From an uncultured Oscillospiraceae bacterium (GTDB taxonomy: Bacteria; Bacillota; Clostridia; Oscillospirales; Oscillospiraceae): 64,000 bases of DNA. The translations under genes were made by a program, and so were the position numbers. Positions within the stretch are counted from its first letter, which is position 1; each line of letters begins with the position of its first letter. Below the pieces are notes generated by a model that searched no databases, was not told the origin of the DNA, and saw nothing but the letters and a program-made list of their open reading frames with translations. This document shows positions 1 through 7,524 of the stretch, one piece after another. The stretch is taken from contig CAKTKC010000014.1 in the NCBI GenBank assembly GCA_934569225.1, positions 13,373-77,372 of the forward strand, written 5' to 3'.

Positions 1-2
1 CC

Positions 3-209
3 GGCAAAGAAGACATGCTCCGGTTTTACCGGAAAAACTGCGTCACCATCGGAAAAGACATTTCCGTGGTGGGCGCAGGGGAAGTCCGCCACGGGCGGGC
101 GCTGGACGTTGACGACGAAGGCGCGCTGGTGGTGCGGTTCTCCGATTCCCACGTGGAAGCCGTCAACGCCGGGGAGGTCAGTATCCGGGGAATGTACGGG
201 TACATCTGA
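3..209 (+). CDS. birA: Biotin-protein ligase, C-terminal end (partial)
   Basis: This is the last 68 codons of a gene whose start lies off the left edge; the frame is open from base 3. The visible part matches the C-terminal end of BirA-type biotin-[acetyl-CoA carboxylase] ligases. It has an RKNCVTIGKDI stretch, a small beta domain (GEVRHGRALDVDDEGALVV) and the usual terminal Y-G-Y. The enzyme activates biotin with ATP and attaches it to carboxylase carrier domains in the cytoplasm. The catalytic core and any N-terminal DNA-binding domain are outside the window, so repressor function cannot be judged. The call rests on this tail alone. Confidence 0.75.
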   Translation, partial: GKEDMLRFYRKNCVTIGKDISVVGAGEVRHGRALDVDDEGALVVRFSDSHVEAVNAGEVSIRGMYGYI

Positions 210-251
210 CAAAACACTGCCATTGTTTTCAATTTATTCCCAATTTACGTA

Positions 252-280
252 TTGCTTTTTTTGACGATAATGGTTATACT
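252..280 (+). promoter_or_regulatory. Probable sigma-A promoter of the small acidic membrane protein
   Basis: TTGCTT (252-257) and TATACT (275-280) are separated by 17 bases, about 70 bases before the start at 349. The interval also holds a small GC-rich inverted repeat (about 298-325) that would lie in the leader RNA. A TTGACG at 261-266 is too close to the -10 to serve as its -35. Confidence 0.5.
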
Positions 281-348
281 GGGCATGTAAAAGCCGCAGC
301 GCCGCCGCGAATGCGCCGCTGTCCAAAAAAATTCTGGAGGTCGTTTTC

Positions 349-669
349 ATGAAAGCATTCAATGCAATTGTAAAGCTGTTGACCGCTCTGGCTGCCGTCG
401 CCGGCGCCGTCTACGTTGTCGCTACCTATGGCGATCAGATCGTCGCCTGGGCAAAGAAGATTTTTGCTTCCATGCCCAAGTGCCCCTGCTGCAAGGAAGA
501 GCCGAAGGCCGCGGAGGAAACCGCCGCCGAGGAAGCCCCTGCCGAAGAGCCCGCTGAGGAAGTTCCCGCTGAGGCTCCTGCTGAGGAAGCGCCCACCGAA
601 GAGCCTGCCGCAGAAGTCACCGTGAACGCCAACGAGCCTGTGGCCGAGGAGTCCGACTTCGCCGAGTAA
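349..669 (+). CDS. Small membrane-anchored acidic Ala/Glu/Pro-rich protein, unknown function
   Basis: This 106-residue protein has no function I recognise. Residues about 7-27 form one hydrophobic segment, followed by an amphipathic basic stretch and a cysteine cluster (C45, C47, C48). The rest is a low-complexity tail of repeated EEAPAEEP-like units, strongly acidic and probably disordered. An AGG-rich ribosome site (TGGAGG, about 334-339) lies ahead of the ATG. It has its own likely promoter and a perfect terminator, so it looks like a real single-gene unit. The tail could be an extracytoplasmic spacer or a cytoplasmic acidic arm, because the orientation cannot be decided from sequence. The CPCC motif might bind a metal or form disulfides; this is inference only. 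Confidence 0.7.
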   Translation: MKAFNAIVKLLTALAAVAGAVYVVATYGDQIVAWAKKIFASMPKCPCCKEEPKAAEETAAEEAPAEEPAEEVPAEAPAEEAPTEEPAAEVTVNANEPVAEESDFAE

Positions 670-684
670 TTCCATTTTACACGC

Positions 685-720
685 AAAAATCCCGGAAAGC
701 TGTCGCTTTCCGGGATTTTT
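685..720. terminator. Bidirectional intrinsic terminator
   Basis: The arms 685-700 and 705-720 pair perfectly around a TGTC loop, with A-runs on the left and T-runs on the right. It can end the + strand small acidic gene and the - strand glycosyltransferase gene, which converge here. Confidence 0.9.
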
Positions 721-725
721 TATCA

Positions 726-2597
726 TTATTTCAGCTCAATCAGAATGCAGCTTCCCTTGCCTCGGATCGTGTGGTACATATTGTCCTCCACAACGGGCAA
801 ATCCATTTCCCGCAAATCCACATCCGGATTCCACACAACGTTCCGCAGATCGTAGTAGCAGTAGAATCCGTACTGGGTCAGATCGTCTCCCCCGCCGAAG
901 GTGCCGGGAACAAGGCGGTTCAGCATCTGATAATTCTGGGGCATGTTCCGCAGAACCGGTGCCTGGCCGATGGAGCCGGACAGCTGCACCGTCACCGGCA
1001 TATCCGACCGGAACGCATCCATTTCCTGCAAGTCCGAAATCACCAGCTGGGTGCGGAAATCCGTATAATCCTTCTGAACGCTCAGGGCGTTTCCGTATGT
1101 AAACGAGAACACAAAGAACACCCAGCTGAGAACCACCGCCGGTATCTTAAGGGAGAAGCGCCTCTTCCCTTCCGCCGCCGTCATGCCGAAAACGGTAAGC
1201 AGCACGCCGAAACCGTACATTGCCCGGGGCGCAAACACCGTGGACGCCAGCGCGGGGTAAAGCCCAAAGCACATCAGTCCCATCAGGATCAGCGCGGCGG
1301 CGGTCATGGCGATGGCCGGAAGCTTCTTCCGCCGGGAGTCCAGAATCACGCGGACGCAGAAAGCGATCGCAACCAGCGCCGCCGCGATCCGCCAGAAGGG
1401 CTTGAAATCCGACAAGACCAGAGCGTAGTAGCTTCTTAGATTTTTCAAAAAATGGGGAATCAGCTCCCCCGCCGAGGGCAGGGCGTTGCCCACATAGCTG
1501 GTATCGGCAGGAATCATGATCACCAACTTGAAGAAAACCAGCCCCAGGGCATATCCCGCCGCGGATTTCAGGCAGAATAGCCCGGCCTCCCGGATGGATT
1601 CCCCCTGATTCCACATCCGCAGTGCCAGCGCGACCACCAGCATGGGAAAAATTCCCGCTGCCGCCTGGTAGCTGGTGCATACCGCCAGAATCCCCAGTCC
1701 GGACGCAAGCACATACGCCGCGGTGTTCCGGTTCCGGTACAGCAGCGGCACCACCGCCGCCAGCACGGAAAGAGCCATGTACGGCGCGTCAAACCGGAAG
1801 CTGACACAGCCGAGGAAATAGGGATTCAGTCCCAGAATCGACAGCACCGCCAGCTCCCAGCCGGAAAATGTTGTCCGTCCGTAGACAATGTACCCCATGA
1901 GTATCCCGGACACCGCCATAATGAGCATGGCAAGAATCTGGGGCAACGGCGCGGCATCCGTCAGATAATCGCCCCCATGCACCAGCGTCGCCAGCGCCGT
2001 CGAGAGATACCGGCTGAAATAGTCCCACTGCTTGTATCCCAGCGCCGCACGGGGGGAATCGTCCATATAGTAGAAATTCGCCTGGAGAATGGCGCTGATG
2101 CCCACCGCGGAAACAACAAACAGAATCAGCAGCGCCTTTCCCATGGGAATGCCGGTTTCCCCGGAACGGAGGGTTTCCGCTTTCGTCCTGCGGTAGTCCT
2201 CCTTGCCGGCAGAGATATAATAGGAGATCACGCATCCCGCCGCCGGAGCCGCCGCCATGGCGAAGAACGCGGCGCAAAGGGGGACGAACAGCCCGCTCTC
2301 CATGCCGAGCACCCTCGCCACGCGCTGCATTTTCTGGGAATCGACCCAGTTGTGGTAGAAATTCACCGCCAGCGCGCCGTTGAAGCCCAGACTCAGCGCC
2401 ATGTGGACAGGGTTGAACAGCAGTGCCCGCACCCTCTGCCGGGAAATTGGCAGCCGCCACACCGCGACGCACAGCAGTACCGCCGCCACGCCGCACCACA
2501 CGAATCCCGGCACCCACGCCGGGACGATCAGCAGCAGAAAGGCGACGCCGGAGAGCATCAGCAGTCCCTTTTCCGGGAAAAATCGTTTTTCTTTCAT
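726..2597 (-). CDS. GtrII-like polytopic membrane glucosyltransferase
   Basis: This is a 623-residue protein with about a dozen hydrophobic segments spread along its length. It resembles the GtrII family of membrane glycosyltransferases, which transfer glucose from a lipid carrier to cell-surface polymers. The segment after about residue 255 (FRFDAPYMALS) is the part that most recalls the family. I chose the ATG at 2597 because AAAGGA sits at a good distance before it; the in-frame ATG at 2636 has no ribosome site and adds 13 unlikely residues. It follows pepT by 40 bases on the same strand and may be read from it, although the two share no obvious function. The exact substrate is unknown. 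Confidence 0.65.
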   Translation of the reverse strand: MKEKRFFPEKGLLMLSGVAFLLLIVPAWVPGFVWCGVAAVLLCVAVWRLPISRQRVRALLFNPVHMALSLGFNGALAVNFYHNWVDSQKMQRVARVLGMESGLFVPLCAAFFAMAAAPAAGCVISYYISAGKEDYRRTKAETLRSGETGIPMGKALLILFVVSAVGISAILQANFYYMDDSPRAALGYKQWDYFSRYLSTALATLVHGGDYLTDAAPLPQILAMLIMAVSGILMGYIVYGRTTFSGWELAVLSILGLNPYFLGCVSFRFDAPYMALSVLAAVVPLLYRNRNTAAYVLASGLGILAVCTSYQAAAGIFPMLVVALALRMWNQGESIREAGLFCLKSAAGYALGLVFFKLVIMIPADTSYVGNALPSAGELIPHFLKNLRSYYALVLSDFKPFWRIAAALVAIAFCVRVILDSRRKKLPAIAMTAAALILMGLMCFGLYPALASTVFAPRAMYGFGVLLTVFGMTAAEGKRRFSLKIPAVVLSWVFFVFSFTYGNALSVQKDYTDFRTQLVISDLQEMDAFRSDMPVTVQLSGSIGQAPVLRNMPQNYQMLNRLVPGTFGGGDDLTQYGFYCYYDLRNVVWNPDVDLREMDLPVVEDNMYHTIRGKGSCILIELK

Positions 2598-2637
2598 GTT
2601 GTTAGTCCTTTTCCCCAACGATTGGGGACTTTTCACA

Positions 2638-3840
2638 TCACGCCGTCAGAATCTCTACCAGCATCCGGACGCACTTTTCCATGTCCTCGGTGGGGATGAA
2701 CTCAAAGCGCCCGTGATAGTTTTCGCCGCCGGTACACAGGTTGGGGCAGGGCAGCCCCTCGTAGGACAGCCGCGCACCGTCGGTGCCGCCGCGAATGGGC
2801 ACTTCCACCGGGTTCATGCCTGCTGCAGCCATGGCCTTTTTCGCCCGCTCCACCACGTACATGCACGGCTCAATGCACTTCTTCATATTGTAATAGCTGT
2901 CCTTGAGGGTCAGCTCCAGGGTTCCTGCGCCGTACTTGCGGTTGATGAAGTCCGCAGCAGCGGTCATGACCGCCTTCTTTTCCTCGAACTTCTCCATGTC
3001 GTGGTCGCGGATGATATAGTGCAGCTCGGAACGCTCCACCTCGCCCTTCATGCCCAGCAGATGGAAGAAGCCCTCATAGCCCTCCGTCAGCTCCGGGCGC
3101 TGTCCCACGGGGAGCAGGCTCTGGAATTCCATGGCGATCAGCTGGGAATTCACCATCTTCCCCTTGGCAGAGCCGGGGTGGATGTTCAGTCCATGGACGA
3201 TCACCTTCGCACCGGCGGCGTTAAAGTTCTCATATTCGATCTCCCCCACGGGGCCGCCGTCGGCGGTGTAGGCAAAGTCCGCACCGAAGCCCTTCACGTC
3301 AAACAGGTCGGCACCCCGGCCGATCTCTTCGTCGGGGGTAAAGCCGATCTTCAATGTGGCGTGCCTACCGTCCATGGCGAGCAGCTGCTGCGCCGCCGTC
3401 ATGATCTCCGCCACGCCCGCCTTGTCGTCCGCGCCCAGCAGCGTCGTGCCGTCGGTGACAATCAGGTGCTTGCCCTGATGGTTTTTCAGATACGGGTAGT
3501 CCGCTTCCCGCAGGAAAATGCCCTTTTCCTCGTTCAGGCAGACATCCCCGCCGTCATAAGCCACGATCTTCGCCTTGACATTCGCGCCGGGAGCGTCGGG
3601 CGCGGTGTCCATGTGGGCGATCAGGCCGATGGTTGGCAGGTCAGGGTCGCCGGGGACGGTGCCGTAGACATAGCCGTTTTCGTCCATCCTGGCGTCCGCA
3701 ATGCCCATGGCGTGCATTTCCTCCACCAGCGCGGCGGCCAGCGCCTTCTGTTTTTCCGTGGAGGGGCAGGTGTCGGATTCCTCGTCCGACTGGGTGTCAA
3801 AGGTCACATAGCGCAAAAAGCGCTCTACAACAGATTCCAT
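2638..3840 (-). CDS. pepT: Peptidase T (tripeptide aminopeptidase)
   Basis: This 400-residue protein has the usual PepT length. It removes the N-terminal residue from tripeptides in the cytoplasm as a two-zinc M20 metallopeptidase. Visible marks are HMD (H76, D78), the second metal motif GADDKAG (about 136-142), the catalytic EE pair in TPDEEIGRG (E171/E172), and TADGG with D194. AAGGAG lies six bases before the ATG. A terminator separates it from ackA upstream, so it probably has its own promoter in the 100-base gap. The glycosyltransferase gene follows closely. A role in finishing peptide breakdown fits the peptide uptake system encoded 15 kb away, though they are not linked. Confidence 0.93.
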   Translation of the reverse strand: MESVVERFLRYVTFDTQSDEESDTCPSTEKQKALAAALVEEMHAMGIADARMDENGYVYGTVPGDPDLPTIGLIAHMDTAPDAPGANVKAKIVAYDGGDVCLNEEKGIFLREADYPYLKNHQGKHLIVTDGTTLLGADDKAGVAEIMTAAQQLLAMDGRHATLKIGFTPDEEIGRGADLFDVKGFGADFAYTADGGPVGEIEYENFNAAGAKVIVHGLNIHPGSAKGKMVNSQLIAMEFQSLLPVGQRPELTEGYEGFFHLLGMKGEVERSELHYIIRDHDMEKFEEKKAVMTAAADFINRKYGAGTLELTLKDSYYNMKKCIEPCMYVVERAKKAMAAAGMNPVEVPIRGGTDGARLSYEGLPCPNLCTGGENYHGRFEFIPTEDMEKCVRMLVEILTA

Positions 3841-3887
3841 GTGGTTCTCCTTCCAATCAAGGTAAAAATAGTATGCCCAAAGGAAAA

Positions 3888-3915
3888 GAGCCGCCGCCTA
3901 CTGTGGCGGCGGCTC
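3888..3915 (-). terminator. Intrinsic terminator after ackA
   Basis: On the minus strand an 11-bp GC-rich stem (3915-3905 with 3898-3888) with a six-base loop is followed by TTTTCC. It lies between the ackA stop and pepT. Confidence 0.8.
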
Positions 3916-3946
3916 CTGTTTGCTGAAAATCTTACTCGCTGAGGAC

Positions 3947-5137
3947 TTACTTGGCGGCGTTGACCAGCGCGGCGGTGTCCTGCGCGATCATCAGCTCTTC
4001 GTTGGTGGGGATGACCCAGACGGTAACCTTGGAGTCATCGGCGGAAATGATGGCTTCCTTGCCCCGGGTGTTGTTCTTCTCGGGATCCAGCTTGACGCCC
4101 AGGAATTCCAGGCCCTCGCAGATGCGCGCACGCATGGAAGCGGAGTTCTCGCCCACGCCGGCGGTGAACACCAGGCAGTCCAGTCCGCCCAGAGCGGCGG
4201 CGTAGGAGCCGATATACTTCCGGACTTCGTAGGCAAACTTGTCCAGCGCCAGAGCGCAGTTCTCGTTGCCTTCCTCAGCGCCGTTCTCGATGTCGCGGAA
4301 GTCAGAGGACACGCCGGACAGCGCCAGCACGCCGGACTTCTTGTTCAGCATGTTCAGGCACTCGTCCGCGCTCATACCGTACTTGTTCATAACGAACTGC
4401 ACGACAGCGGGGTCGATGTCGCCGGAACGGGTACCCATGGGAACACCGGCCAATGGGGTCAGACCCATGGAGGTATCCTGGCACTTGCCGTCCTTCACGG
4501 CGGACAGAGAGGAGCCGTTGCCCAAATGGCAGTTCACCAGCCTGATGTCCTTGCGACCCATCAGCTCAATGGCGCGCTTGGTGACATATTTGTGGGAGGT
4601 GCCGTGGAAGCCGTAGCGGCGGATGGAGTCATTCTCATAATACTCGGTGGGAATGGCGTAGCGGTAAGCCTTGGGGGGCATGGTCATGTGGAAAGCGGTG
4701 TCGAACACGGCCACCTGGGGGGTCTTGGGCATGACCGCCTGGCAGGCGCGAATGCCCATCAGGTTGGCGGGGTTGTGCAGGGGGCCAAGGGGAATGCACT
4801 TTTCAATGGCGGCGATGACCTCGTCGTTGATGATGCAGGAATCAAAGAACTCCATGCCGCCGTGCAGGACACGGTGACCGACGGCATCGATCTCGTCGGT
4901 GGACTTGATCACGCCGTCCACGGGATCGACCAGAATGGCCAGAACTGCCGCAATGGCCTCGGAGTGAGTGGGCATGGAGATATCCTTCACGATCTTCTTG
5001 CCGTTGGCGTTGTGGGTCAGACGGCCGTCGATGTAGATACGCTCACACAGACCCTTGGCAGACACGGCGCCGGTCTCGGGATCCATCAGCTGATACTTCA
5101 GGCTGGAGGAGCCGGCATTGATAATCAGTACATTCAT
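3947..5137 (-). CDS. ackA: Acetate kinase
   Basis: This 396-residue enzyme interconverts acetyl phosphate and ADP with acetate and ATP, the ATP-yielding end of fermentative acetate production. The N-terminal motif NAGSSSLKYQ (about 6-15), FDTAFHM, the GFHGTSHKY loop and GTRSGDIDP are all present, as expected for the ASKHA-fold acetokinase family at standard length. TAGGAGG precedes the ATG. No phosphotransacetylase gene (pta) is adjacent, unlike in many bacteria, so the partner must be encoded elsewhere. It is flanked by its own promoter and a terminator and reads as a single-gene transcript. Confidence 0.96.
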   Translation of the reverse strand: MNVLIINAGSSSLKYQLMDPETGAVSAKGLCERIYIDGRLTHNANGKKIVKDISMPTHSEAIAAVLAILVDPVDGVIKSTDEIDAVGHRVLHGGMEFFDSCIINDEVIAAIEKCIPLGPLHNPANLMGIRACQAVMPKTPQVAVFDTAFHMTMPPKAYRYAIPTEYYENDSIRRYGFHGTSHKYVTKRAIELMGRKDIRLVNCHLGNGSSLSAVKDGKCQDTSMGLTPLAGVPMGTRSGDIDPAVVQFVMNKYGMSADECLNMLNKKSGVLALSGVSSDFRDIENGAEEGNENCALALDKFAYEVRKYIGSYAAALGGLDCLVFTAGVGENSASMRARICEGLEFLGVKLDPEKNNTRGKEAIISADDSKVTVWVIPTNEELMIAQDTAALVNAAK

Positions 5138-5206
5138 TGGGGAAAGCCTCCTAAATAAATATTTTCTTTTTGGTCAGTTTGTGATATGATAGCCATAACT
5201 GAACAC

Positions 5207-5235
5207 ATTATAGAGCATTTGCGTCAATTTCTCAA
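5207..5235 (-). promoter_or_regulatory. ackA: Sigma-A promoter of ackA
   Basis: On the minus strand TTGAGA (5235-5230) and TATAAT (5212-5207) are 17 bases apart, about 70 bases before the ackA start. In the same divergent interval, TGATATGAT (5182-5190) on the + strand could be an extended -10 for tmcAL; that part is weaker. Confidence 0.65.
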
Positions 5236-5274
5236 GCCCTCAAGGGAATTTTTTCAAAAAAAGGAGGGATATTT

Positions 5275-6426
5275 TTGAAAACCGTTGGTATCGTTGCCGA
5301 ATATAACCCTTTTCACACAGGCCACCGCAAGCAGTTTGACCGCGTCAGGGCGGAGTTCGGGGAGGAAACCGCCATCGTATGCGCCATGAGCGGCAATTAC
5401 GTCCAGCGGGGCGCGCCCGCCGTCATGGATAAAACCCTCCGGGCAAAGGCCGCCGTCGCCTGCGGCGCCGACCTTGTGGTGGAGCTGCCCACCACCGTGA
5501 GCCTGTCCTCCGCCGAGGGGTTCGCCGCGGGAGGCGTCGGCATTCTGTCCAAACTATGCGATACCCTTTGCTTCGGCGCGGAAACCGGCGAAGCAGAGCT
5601 TCTGATGGAGACCGCCCGGGCGCTGCTTTCGGAGGACTTCTCTCCCCTGCTCCGCCGGGAACTGGACAGCGGCAAATCCTTCCCCGCCGCCCGTGCCGAC
5701 GCTCTCGCGCAGATGGGGCTGTCCGGAGAAATTCTCCGCCGTCCCAACGACATCCTGGCCGTGGAATACTGCAAGGCCATTCTCGCCCAGCGCTCCCCCA
5801 TGGTTCCCTTTCCTATCCGGCGGGAGGGGGACTATCACGACCGGACGCCCGACCGGGAAAATCCCTCCGCCACGGCGGTACGACGTCTCATGCTGACGGG
5901 AGAACCGTGGGATTCTTTTGTCCCGGAGCCTGCACGGAGGATTTTTGAAAACGCCCCCCTGCACAGCCTTGCCGCCGGAGAACGGGCGGTTCTCGCCCGG
6001 CTGCGCACCATGACCGACGGAGAATTTGAATCCCTGCCCTTCGGCGGGGAGGGGCTGTGGCGCAAATTCATGCACGCCAGCCGCCGGGAAGCCACATTGG
6101 AGGACATCCTCATCAGCGTCAAATCCAAACGCTACACCCGTACCCGTCTCGACCGGATGATGATGTGCGCGTACCTTGGCATTACGGCGGAAATACTCGC
6201 CGCCCCCGCCCCCTATATCCGGGTGCTGGCCTTCAACGAAAAAGGCCGCGCCATTTTAAGCGCGGTCAAAAAAAGTGGTTTTTTCCGAAACGCCGGAGAA
6301 ACCGTCCCCCACCCCTATCAGTCGCTGGAGCAGCGCTGGGGCGACCTGTACGGACTGTTCGCTCTGGGGCAGCCGGAAGCCCCCGGCGCAGAGCAGCGCC
6401 GGAGAATTGTATTTGCGTCGGACTAA
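5275..6426 (+). CDS. tmcAL: tRNA(Met) cytidine acetate ligase (YlbM family)
   Basis: This 383-residue protein belongs to the TmcAL/YlbM family, which activates acetate with ATP and acetylates the wobble cytidine of elongator tRNA(Met) to give N4-acetylcytidine. The N-terminal nucleotidyltransferase signature GIVAEYNPFHTGH (about 5-17) is clear, followed by MSGNYVQRG. The start is a TTG, with AAGGAGGG (5261-5268) placed six bases before it, and no better ATG exists nearby. The gene is divergent from ackA. Since the enzyme uses acetate directly, the pairing with acetate kinase is suggestive, but I cannot show a regulatory link. The C-terminal half is less conserved. Confidence 0.9.
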   Translation: MKTVGIVAEYNPFHTGHRKQFDRVRAEFGEETAIVCAMSGNYVQRGAPAVMDKTLRAKAAVACGADLVVELPTTVSLSSAEGFAAGGVGILSKLCDTLCFGAETGEAELLMETARALLSEDFSPLLRRELDSGKSFPAARADALAQMGLSGEILRRPNDILAVEYCKAILAQRSPMVPFPIRREGDYHDRTPDRENPSATAVRRLMLTGEPWDSFVPEPARRIFENAPLHSLAAGERAVLARLRTMTDGEFESLPFGGEGLWRKFMHASRREATLEDILISVKSKRYTRTRLDRMMMCAYLGITAEILAAPAPYIRVLAFNEKGRAILSAVKKSGFFRNAGETVPHPYQSLEQRWGDLYGLFALGQPEAPGAEQRRRIVFASD

Positions 6427-6506
6427 CGCCTCGGTTCGTGTTGACATTCCCCGTTTTTCATGATATTGTATCCGGAAAATACCCAAAAGGAGAAAAATCC
6501 GCAAAA

Positions 6507-7115
6507 ATGTCGTTAAAATTTCCAAAACTGAAAACAACCAACTGTATCGTCGCTTTCCTCAGCTCCGCGCTGCAAGCCTTTGGCATGTACAATATCCACG
6601 CCCTGTCCGGGGTGACCGAGGGCGGCGTGCTGGGCGCCACGCTGCTGTTTGACCACTGGTTCGGGCTTTCCCCCGCCGTCAGCAGCTTCGTGCTGAACAT
6701 CGCCTGCTATGCGCTGGGGTGGAAAACCCTGGGCAGGTCCTTCATCGCCTATTCCGCCATCGCCGCCTGCGGCTATTCCGCCAGCTATGCCATCTGCGAG
6801 CTGTTCCCGCCCCTGTGGCCGGAAATCGCAAGCCTTCCCCTTCTGGCTTCCGTGGCGGGTGCGCTGTTCATCGGCGTCGGCGCGGGGCTTTGCGTCCGGG
6901 CGGGCGGCGCCACCACCGGTGACGACGCCCTTGCCATGAGCCTTTCCCATCTGACGAAAATCCCCATTCAGTGGATTTACCTGACCAGCGACCTGATTGT
7001 GCTGGGGCTTTCCCTGACCTACATTCCCGTGCGGCGCATCGGCTATTCCCTGCTGACGGTCATTCTGTCGGGGCAGCTCATCGGTCTGATGCAGAAAAAG
7101 GACGGCTCAAAATGA
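6507..7115 (+). CDS. YitT/YczE-like polytopic membrane protein
   Basis: This 202-residue integral membrane protein has five or six hydrophobic segments and resembles the YitT/YczE/DUF6198 group of unknown function. Near its C-terminal half the motif RAGGATTGDD, followed by a conserved helix, recalls the GGxxGxD pattern of that group. AAAAGGAGA lies about 14 bases before the chosen ATG. The reading frame extends upstream through tmcAL, but that part is antisense-like junk in a different frame of a real gene. It lies 80 bases after tmcAL, probably in the same transcript, and its last codons run into a terminator hairpin. Confidence 0.7.
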   Translation: MSLKFPKLKTTNCIVAFLSSALQAFGMYNIHALSGVTEGGVLGATLLFDHWFGLSPAVSSFVLNIACYALGWKTLGRSFIAYSAIAACGYSASYAICELFPPLWPEIASLPLLASVAGALFIGVGAGLCVRAGGATTGDDALAMSLSHLTKIPIQWIYLTSDLIVLGLSLTYIPVRRIGYSLLTVILSGQLIGLMQKKDGSK

Positions 7116-7126
7116 GCCGTCCTTTT
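7096..7126. terminator. Bidirectional intrinsic terminator
   Basis: The 14-bp arms 7096-7109 and 7113-7126 pair perfectly, with A and T runs at the outside. The hairpin includes the last codons and stop of the YitT-like gene and separates it from the convergent small gene. Confidence 0.85.
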
Positions 7127-7131
7127 ACCTT

Positions 7132-7383
7132 TTACCCCTTCAGTCCCCGGGACTGGCGATCCATGTCCTCTACCACGATGTCGTAGATTTCTCCCAGAGA
7201 CGCGCAGTATTCCAGCACCTTCCAGGGTTCGTTCGTATGGAAATGGATTTTGATCAAATCCTCATCGCCCACTGCCAGCAGACAGTCGCCCTTAAAATGC
7301 TCCACAAAGTAGTCGTTGATGGCGTCTTCATCCAGATCATGCCCCTCAATGAGCAGCTGGGTATCATAGCGAAATTCCGTCAT
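7132..7383 (-). CDS. Stand-alone FakA C-terminal-like domain protein
   Basis: This 83-residue protein resembles the C-terminal domain of FakA/YloV (the DAK2-family fatty acid kinase subunit), but no kinase domain is present. The match is a Y-C-T-like N-terminal strand (FRYDTQLLIEG), GDCLLAVGDEDLIKIHFHTNEP, and LGEIYDIVVEDM. AAGGAGA lies ahead of the ATG. Similar single-domain proteins occur in Clostridia under names such as 'kinase to dihydroxyacetone kinase'; I recall this but cannot check it. It probably folds as a small alpha/beta domain and may bind FakB or a regulator. It stands alone between two terminators. Confidence 0.65.
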   Translation of the reverse strand: MTEFRYDTQLLIEGHDLDEDAINDYFVEHFKGDCLLAVGDEDLIKIHFHTNEPWKVLEYCASLGEIYDIVVEDMDRQSRGLKG

Positions 7384-7483
7384 AAATATGTCTCCTTTGC
7401 TTTCATAAATGTAAGCAAATTATAGCACATCTCCCCCGTGATGGGAAGGGGCTTTTTACACCGCGTCAAACCCCCTCCATGAA

Positions 7484-7517
7484 AAAACGAGACTGCCCTT
7501 TTGAGCAGTCTCGTTTT
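7484..7517. terminator. Intrinsic terminator after nrdD
   Basis: The 13-bp arms 7484-7496 and 7505-7517 pair perfectly around an eight-base loop, with A/T runs outside. The hairpin ends 8 bases past the nrdD stop. The rest of 7384-7483 shows only the start region of the small gene at 7383. Confidence 0.88.
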
Positions 7518-7524
7518 GGTTTTC

